Assembly: GCA_963930655.1 (NCBI GenBank)
Contig: OZ005608.1
Coordinates: 62,001-126,000 of the forward strand
DNA: 64,000 nucleotides
DNA from: Myrica gale
Lineage: Eukaryota > Streptophyta > Magnoliopsida > Fagales > Myricaceae
Direction: 5' to 3'
This document shows positions 57,982-64,000 of the stretch, piece after piece (positions within the stretch are counted from its first letter, which is position 1; every line of letters starts with the position of its first letter). The notes beneath the pieces are model-generated. The model did not search any database. It saw only the letters and a program-made list of their open reading frames with translations, and was not told where the DNA came from. A program made the position numbers and the translations under genes.

Positions 57982-59519
57982 CTACCAGTAATCTCCACAA
58001 GAACAAAATCCACCTTGAAACCGGTGAAAACGGATGCGATCCCTCGCAATTATCACTCTGCTCAGTACTGTGGAAACCACTTTTATCCAACAATGACAAT
58101 CATGACAAATTCTCAGGTTTTTGAAAATCCTAATTTCTTTTCCCGGACTAGTTTTTAGGATTGCAAAAGCCAATGCCAACTTTTCACTATGATAATTTAA
58201 GCTTTCCCCCTTCTCCTCGTCAGAGACATCCATCAAAACCAACTCCGTCACAGAGGCAAATCCTTCAACCTTGATCCGTTGGATCAACCCTTCTAACACT
58301 CTGTATATTGCTTCTGTTTCAGGGTGTGACCGATCGCCTGCCTTGAATTGATGAATGGTACCCACCAACTCAACCCAACTCTTTCCACGATTTTTTCGGA
58401 CTCCTGTCTTTTTCATCGTTTCTCTCACTCTCTCTGCACTGTTCCATCTGTTAATTGAGCAATAGATATTAGACAGCAACGCATAGTCTCCACTTCTGAG
58501 ATGGGAGATATTTACAATTGCAGCTTCCCCTAATTCTGGCTTCTTGTAAGTTCTGCAAGCACTAAGAAGAGCTCTATATATAAGAATATCTGGCTCCATG
58601 GGCATGGAATCGATTACAGCAAAAGCCTCTTCTAGAAGCCCTGCTCGCCCCAACAGATCAACCATTGCTCCATAATGATGAAGTTGAGGCAGAATCGAGT
58701 AATGGCTTCTCATTTGATCGAAGTACTTGCGACCTTCTTCAACCAATCCACAGTGGCTACATGCTTTTAAAATTCCTAAGAATGTTATGGAATCGGGTGA
58801 AACTTTTTCAAGCTCCATTTCTAAGAATATTGCAATAGCATCTAAACCAAGACCGTGACTTGCTAGCCCATTAATCATTGCATTCCAAACGGACACATCA
58901 TTACGCCTTACACTACAAAATATTTCTATGGCAGACTGGATTCTACCACACTTGGAGTACATGTCTACCAACGCAGCACCCAGTATATGATTTTGTTCAA
59001 TATTTTTCTCAATCATCACGGTATGCACCCACTGAGCATTATATAGAGATCCAAGCCGTGCACACCCACTCAGCAAAGGAGCAAACGTAAATGCATCGAG
59101 TTCAACATTTTAGCTGAGCATCTCCCTGAAAAATCTCAACGCCTCCTCAAAACGTGAATTCCTAACACAACCTTCTTGGCAAGACTACATTCTCCAGTTT
59201 TCATAAGACTACCAATAATCATGTTCACAAAGACCAAATCAAATTCCCCAAAAAAAAATTGATCAAGAAGTTGCCGAGCAAGATTGAGGCGATCACATTG
59301 TGCATAAGTTGATATTAAACTAGCAATGATAGACGGATAGGTTCTGTAACCAAACCGAATGATTCTTGCATGGATTTCGGCTGCAGTTATGGAGTTCGAG
59401 GAGAGTTTGCAGGCTTCAAGAACGCAGTAGAAAGTTTTATGGTCTGAAAGAGCGGCGAGCAGTTGATTAATATCCAAATGAAAGCGAGAAGCCAGCAGTC
59501 GATGATAAAGCCACAAGCT
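57982..59519 (-). pseudogene. DYW-class PPR gene, disrupted
   Basis: The C-terminal two thirds (59076-57982) are an open frame of PPR repeats (DVSVWNAMINGLASHGLGLD), an E domain (GDYALLSNIYCSINRW) and a full DYW deaminase tail with HSEKLALAFAIL, the zinc-binding CHDCHCWIK and the terminal CSCGDYW. The N-terminal part (59519-59136) is in another frame. Between them a repeat is mostly missing: the frame goes from AKKV directly to a VRNSRFEEALRFFREM piece, and a TAA at 59112-59114 stands where a Lys would be expected. The N-terminal frame has no ATG and a TGA at 59523-59525. I therefore call it a pseudogene; if functional it would have edited organelle RNA. Confidence 0.75.
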
Positions 59520-62356
59520 AATTCAAACTTAGTAGAAGAATAACATTTTTGTTCGTAGTGACTTAGAAGAACAAACCTTGTTCCCTTTTAAATTAGACTA
59601 GCAAGAGAATTTCACAGAAGGGTTTATTAATATCTCTATGCAATGTAAATCAACAGAAGAGGGAGGGGATGGGGGCACCTCCACATGCAGAGTGGAACTC
59701 GGAAGGGAAAGAGAGGGAATCCCAGCTGATGGGAGCGCGTGGATATAAACTGCCAGTGACCCACTGTGCCCCGATATGTCTACGTGTCTGCATCACCAAC
59801 GTCATTGCTTTCGGTCAATTCTCCCGTCTGGCCGTCTCGAAGTATAGAGGGAACCGCCTTAATGATAGTCCTCGGCAGGGCTGGACATCCATTCCTCCTC
59901 CCATATGTCCATCTCATTGACCCTCTGTATGCGATCTTAGACCAATTTCTCCCCGAAAAATGCATCTCTTGAGGAGGATTCCACGTACCAATTAAGGCCT
60001 CCCCTTAAGGCCCTCAACGCATTACAACTGACATTAGGGCCTGTGGTAAAAACTACCATTTTACTTCAAAATTTTATCATAATTATAAAAATTTATCTTT
60101 TTTTTTTAGCTTTTTCACTTACCTTTTTTCCTATATACAAGCTAAAATTTTGAGATTTTTACTTCAGAGTCAACCATAAATCACAGCAGTGTAAATTTCC
60201 AGCTAAGTCCATAGTACGGCAACATACTGTATACATAGGACATGTACAATTATTCCTTTGCAATAAGAACGTCACACAATTTTCTCAGATGTCTCAGTGC
60301 TTTCTGACAATTTGGTCACTTAAAAAAAAACGAATCACCTTATATGTTAAAATTCCATGTGTTGCTTATCTTGAAAACGAGAAGGACCGGTCCTTTTGGT
60401 TATGTACTGTTTTGTTATGTAAACGACAGGTGCCTGGGTTTTGTTGTGAAACGGCTACATCGTACATGTTAATCTTTGTAAAGAGCATTTGCCTATATAT
60501 TAGAAAGCTCCGTTCAAGTGTTTGGGGGACGAAATTAAACTGCAGCGACATTTGCTGTTTTTTTGAAACATAGCAAACAGAGTGGCTGTTAATGTGTCCA
60601 ACACTTGTTTGATAATGATCATTTCAAAGGAAACGAATTTAGATGCAAGGACATCAAACGATAAACAAAATCGTTTATCGGAAACAAAATAATAAAAATG
60701 ATAATTGTCCAAAAAAATAAAATAAAATGATAAGGAAACAAAAAAGAGTACTGGAACGAGAAAGCGCCGGTGCTCGGAAAAAAAAAGTGTCGGGGCGAGA
60801 ATCAAACGATAGTGCAGTAATTGTGGAAGGAAGGAAAGGACAAACAAAGTAAAAGGTAATGTACTGTTGATGTAAGCCAGCCTGAGGCCTGAGCAACTGA
60901 CTCAGTCAGTAGAGGGGATGAATTGTGAGTATCCGGCAGGGTCGTGGCGTGTCTTCCTGCCATTGGTTTGAAATGGTACGTACGGTTGACCAAAAATTAA
61001 TTATTCTGAAAAGAAGATAAAGTTGGAAAAAGATATATTTATACCTTTCTTTCTTGCTCTCCTTTTTGGTCCTAACATTTTCTGGTTCAGCTAGATTGCA
61101 GACCGATTACATGGACTTGGACTAGCCATATTAAAGTGCCATTGGAACCATGACATGTGCAGAAAATACAGTAACTCAGATTGTCAGCATCGGATGGTGC
61201 CAAGAATGACGAGAGCAGATAGATGCCGAAGCACCCGATCGTGACCCAATATTTTATCTTAAAGAGTCATGGCATGGGTAGGGAAGTAGGGTGTCTTTGA
61301 AAGTACAAAGTTCAGCCTTTCAGTGAGGAAGAGCTTTGGCAAACTGACTCCGCTGCAACACCTGACTGGTCTCTGTACTTCCCTGAAATTTTTACGTTGC
61401 CAAGGAATAGTAGTACTTAAATATATCTCTTCGCTCTCAAGCATCAATATCTCCTCCTCCTAAATGACTACTTTACCCCTCTTAAAACTTACCTTATAAA
61501 TTCATGAAGCACGGATTGGGAATCTAACAGACTACAAGAGATTACCGTGTATTGGACAAACTCATCAATTAATTATATCCTCACCCAACCTACACGACAC
61601 ACAAACATTCTTTCCTATTTGCAATTTGAAACAGTCAACTCCGAATTTTTGCGAGCGTACCTTGTCTGTCAATTTCCTTCAGAAAATCATATGCTTGTCG
61701 AAGTTGACATCTTAACTTAAGAGGCAAACAAACCATCACAGTTAGACTGCCTTTTCAATATACAAGTATTGTATGTACACAGTACACACAGACACGAAGC
61801 TCTCCAAACCTCAATCATGTGGTTACAAAGTGCATGAGATTTCAGGCCGATCAGATGTCTTTCCATTTTTTGCGTGGATAAATTACACCGAAAGATCAGT
61901 GACAAAACAATTTTCTTGCACTTTTGACAACATTCTGCGGGAACCCTACACGTCGCGTGTTTTTGTGAATCTTAATATGATGGTGTTGATTTTCCCTTTA
62001 AAGCCGCGAAAGAGAGACGAAACAGACAAAAGGTCTGGCATGGGGAAACTTGATGGTGTATTGGACTATCAAGCAAACTGCTACAGTTTCAATATTAGAA
62101 TTTAGAGCAGCGTCGACCCAAAAAATTAGAACTAGTTTTGAAAAAAAAAACATCACAGAAGATACTCCACATCGATCAGATAAAGGAGGAAAGGGGTAGT
62201 TTCGGAAACCGAAAGTTATGCAGGACACGACAGCTTGCCACCCCCACCCCTACAAAAAAACATTGCAGTTCTTGCAGGAGTCGAGAGTCACATAGAGAGA
62301 GTGAGATAGAGAGAGTTACACAAAATAAGCACTTGTAGACTTTGAAGGTGTTTGAG
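59520..62356. other. Region upstream of LEAFY
   Basis: About 2.8 kb without a gene. It contains an AT-rich MITE-like block at about 60030-60175 (ACTTCAAAATTTTATCATAA and a mirrored CTAAAATTTTGAGATTTTTA) and nothing else I can name. It should include the LEAFY promoter; no convincing TATA box or CArG box was seen. Confidence 0.4.
62294..62324 (+). promoter_or_regulatory. GA-rich leader just before LEAFY
   Basis: The stretch CATAGAGAGAGTGAGATAGA followed by GAGAGTT lies 33-63 bp before the ATG. GA repeats are known binding sites of plant BPC/GAGA factors, which act on homeotic genes. Function here is only suggested. Confidence 0.35.
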
Positions 62357-63662
62357 ATGGATCCCGATCCTTTCACTGCGAGTTTGTTCAAGTGGGACCC
62401 GAGAGGGGTAGTCCCTCATCCGAACCGGCTGCTAGAAGCGGTGGCTCCACAAGCACCACCCCCACCTCCAGCAGCTGCGGCTGCGTCATACTCGATGCGG
62501 CCGAGGGAGCTGGGTGGGCTTGAGGACTTATTCCAGGCTTACGGGATCAGATACTACACGGCGGCGAGGATAGCAGAGCTAGGGTTCACGGTAAGTACGC
62601 TGTTGGACATGAAGGACGATGAGCTGGATGACATGATGAACAGCCTCTCTCAGATATTCAGGTGGGATCTTCTTGTTGGGGAGAGATACGGTATCAAAGC
62701 TGCAGTTAGAGCCGAGCGCAGGCGCCTCGATGAGGAGGACTCTCGCCGTCGCCACCTGCTCTCCGCCGACACTACCACCAACGCTTTTGATGCTCTCTCC
62801 CAAGAAGGTTATACTTGTATGCTTACACTCTATATTTACTTTTATTGTATAGGTCATACTGAATTACCAATCAAACAATTTATCATTGTTTTCCCTTTTT
62901 TTGGTTGTATCTCTGTTTTTTTTTTTGGTTTTGGTGTTCAGCACGGTAAACGGTTTTGCACATTTCATGAAACATCTGAAATTTTTGTGCGATGCCATAG
63001 CAACGAGAGAAAACGATCATATGAGTTCTTGGACTGTACTTTTAACATTTACTTAAAGGAACAGTTTGAATTACAGCTAGAAGTATCGTGTTTACATTAA
63101 TAATACTAGCTATCTTGATTGATATTAAAGTCAATAGTTCTCAGGTTAACTACAGAAGTAGAATCGTCCGGAATCAAATTTCCGCTCTCGTTTTTTATGA
63201 AAAAGTTAAACAGTATTATCTTTGTATTTGTTGGTTCTTTGCAAAAGTATTCGAGGGACTAATTATTACAGTTTTCATTTATCGTGCATGGCGTGGTTGA
63301 CAGGGCTGTCCGAAGAGCCTGTGCAACAGGAGAAGGAGGTGGTGGGAAGCGGAGGAGGTGGGACGTGGGAAGTGGTGGCGGCTGGAGAGAGAAGGAGACA
63401 GCGGCGGAGGAAGAGCCAGAGGAAGGTAGCGGACGTTGATTATGATTACGAGGGCGCCGACGATGTTGACAATGGTAATGGAAATAGCGGTGGCAGTGAG
63501 AGACAGCGGGAGCATCCCTTCATAGTAACGGAGCCCGGTGAGGTGGCACGAGGCAAGAAGAACGGTCTTGATTACCTCTTCCATCTCTACGAGCAGTGTC
63601 GTGATTTCTTGATCCAGGTCCAGAATATTGCAAAGGAGCGCGGTGAAAAATGCCCCACTAAG
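62357..63662 (+). CDS. LFY: LEAFY/FLORICAULA floral meristem identity factor (partial, 3' end beyond window)
   Basis: Plant-specific transcription factor that turns shoot meristems into flowers and activates AP1, AG and AP3. Exon 1 is 62357-62807 and exon 2 is 63304-63662 (270 codons, phases join). Exon 1 holds [18 protein letters not shown], a Pro/Ala run ([15 protein letters not shown]), and the SAM oligomerisation domain ([39 protein letters not shown]). Exon 2 holds the variable acidic/basic linker with a Gly run (GSGGGGTW) and the start of the DNA-binding domain ([40 protein letters not shown]). The intron positions are those of LFY. Exon 3, with the rest of the DNA-binding domain, is not in the remaining 338 bp and must lie to the right. 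The ATG at 62357 begins the conserved MDP start. Confidence 0.97.
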
Positions 63663-64000
63663 GTACATCCACGCTTTCATATGTAAGTATAATATATAGC
63701 TATATGCGAGTCTCTGAGTGCGCGCGCTGCAACCCTATATCCATCTCGACCCTCAAGTCTGAAATGCTCTTGACACCCTTGAGATTCATGAGAGTAGAAT
63801 TAAGCTAGCTGCTCCGGAAAACAAATGTGACGAGAGGAGAAGGAGGAGGGGGTGTTCAGTCATGTTGGGCGCGGCTGGTCGACTGAAGATGTAGAGGGGC
63901 ACTTCTTTTTGGGGACCGGTTATTATGCTCATACTGAGCAATGGAGATTGGTTAAATTTCCAAAATCCAAGGGCTCAAGACATGCCACCTGAATTAATGA

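Noticed and set aside
62342..62356. Upstream extension of LEAFY
   Set aside because: The extra five codons have no ATG. The family starts MDP, which is at 62357.
1..64000. CRISPR arrays, operons, prophage or plasmid features
   Set aside because: Spliced genes, plant transposons and long AT-rich spacers show plant nuclear DNA; the tandem repeats seen have no spacer structure.
63663..64000. LEAFY exon 3 within the window
   Set aside because: I searched the three forward frames for the rest of the conserved DNA-binding domain and found none; the sequence reads as intron 2.

Overview
The window is nuclear DNA from a flowering plant, almost certainly a core eudicot and probably a rosid. The evidence is GT-AG introns, plant-only families (PLS-type pentatricopeptide repeat proteins, LEAFY, IRX10-type xylan glycosyltransferase), intron lengths of 0.1-2.4 kb, and a dense load of plant transposable elements. 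The LEAFY and repeat style would fit Fagales, but I cannot fix the species. There is no bacterial, organellar or viral signature.

Layout. 1-2460: relic of a LINE. 2783-5680 (-): calnexin, six exons, with an ERSE-like site upstream. 6814-8748 (+): intact E-class PPR gene. 9114-9703 (-): broken copy of a small conserved plant protein. 10175-10745 (-): LINE 3' relic. 11112-12644 (-): second PPR gene. 12645-14779: MITE-rich spacer. 14780-17289 (+): short-chain dehydrogenase, four exons. 17290-27000: repeats, including a nest of three hAT-type elements; the innermost carries an exon of a UBP6/UBP7-like ubiquitin protease. 27058-30069 (+): SDHAF2-like gene with two apparent frameshifts. 31523-32822 (-): plastid rubredoxin-like protein, four exons. 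33300-36660: copia LTR relic, a TRIM element and a LINE relic. 37281-41267 (-): IRX10-like GT47 xylan synthase subunit, four exons. 41268-45977: AT-rich MITE and hAT debris with tandem duplications. 45978-57039 (+): Sec14-like CRAL-TRIO gene whose fourth intron holds a nearly pristine 8.3-kb Ty1/copia element (47835-56168). 57982-59519 (-): broken DYW-class PPR gene. 62357 to beyond the right edge (+): LEAFY, exons 1 and 2 only.

The genes are not a pathway; they are a conserved neighbourhood. From memory, calnexin, PPR, SDR, IRX10-L/GUT1 and LFY correspond to a run on Arabidopsis chromosome 5 near At5g61790-At5g61850, while the rubredoxin, SDR and SDHAF2 genes match a second run near At5g51010-At5g51040. 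The window therefore looks like the undivided ancestral segment that Arabidopsis keeps as two fractionated duplicates. This is recalled gene order, not a search result.

Exon boundaries were assigned by reading GT-AG sites and checking that phases join; each spliced frame was summed. Transposon edges were set from terminal motifs and target-site duplications (TSDs) where visible; those marked approximate were not resolved. All comparisons were made by eye.
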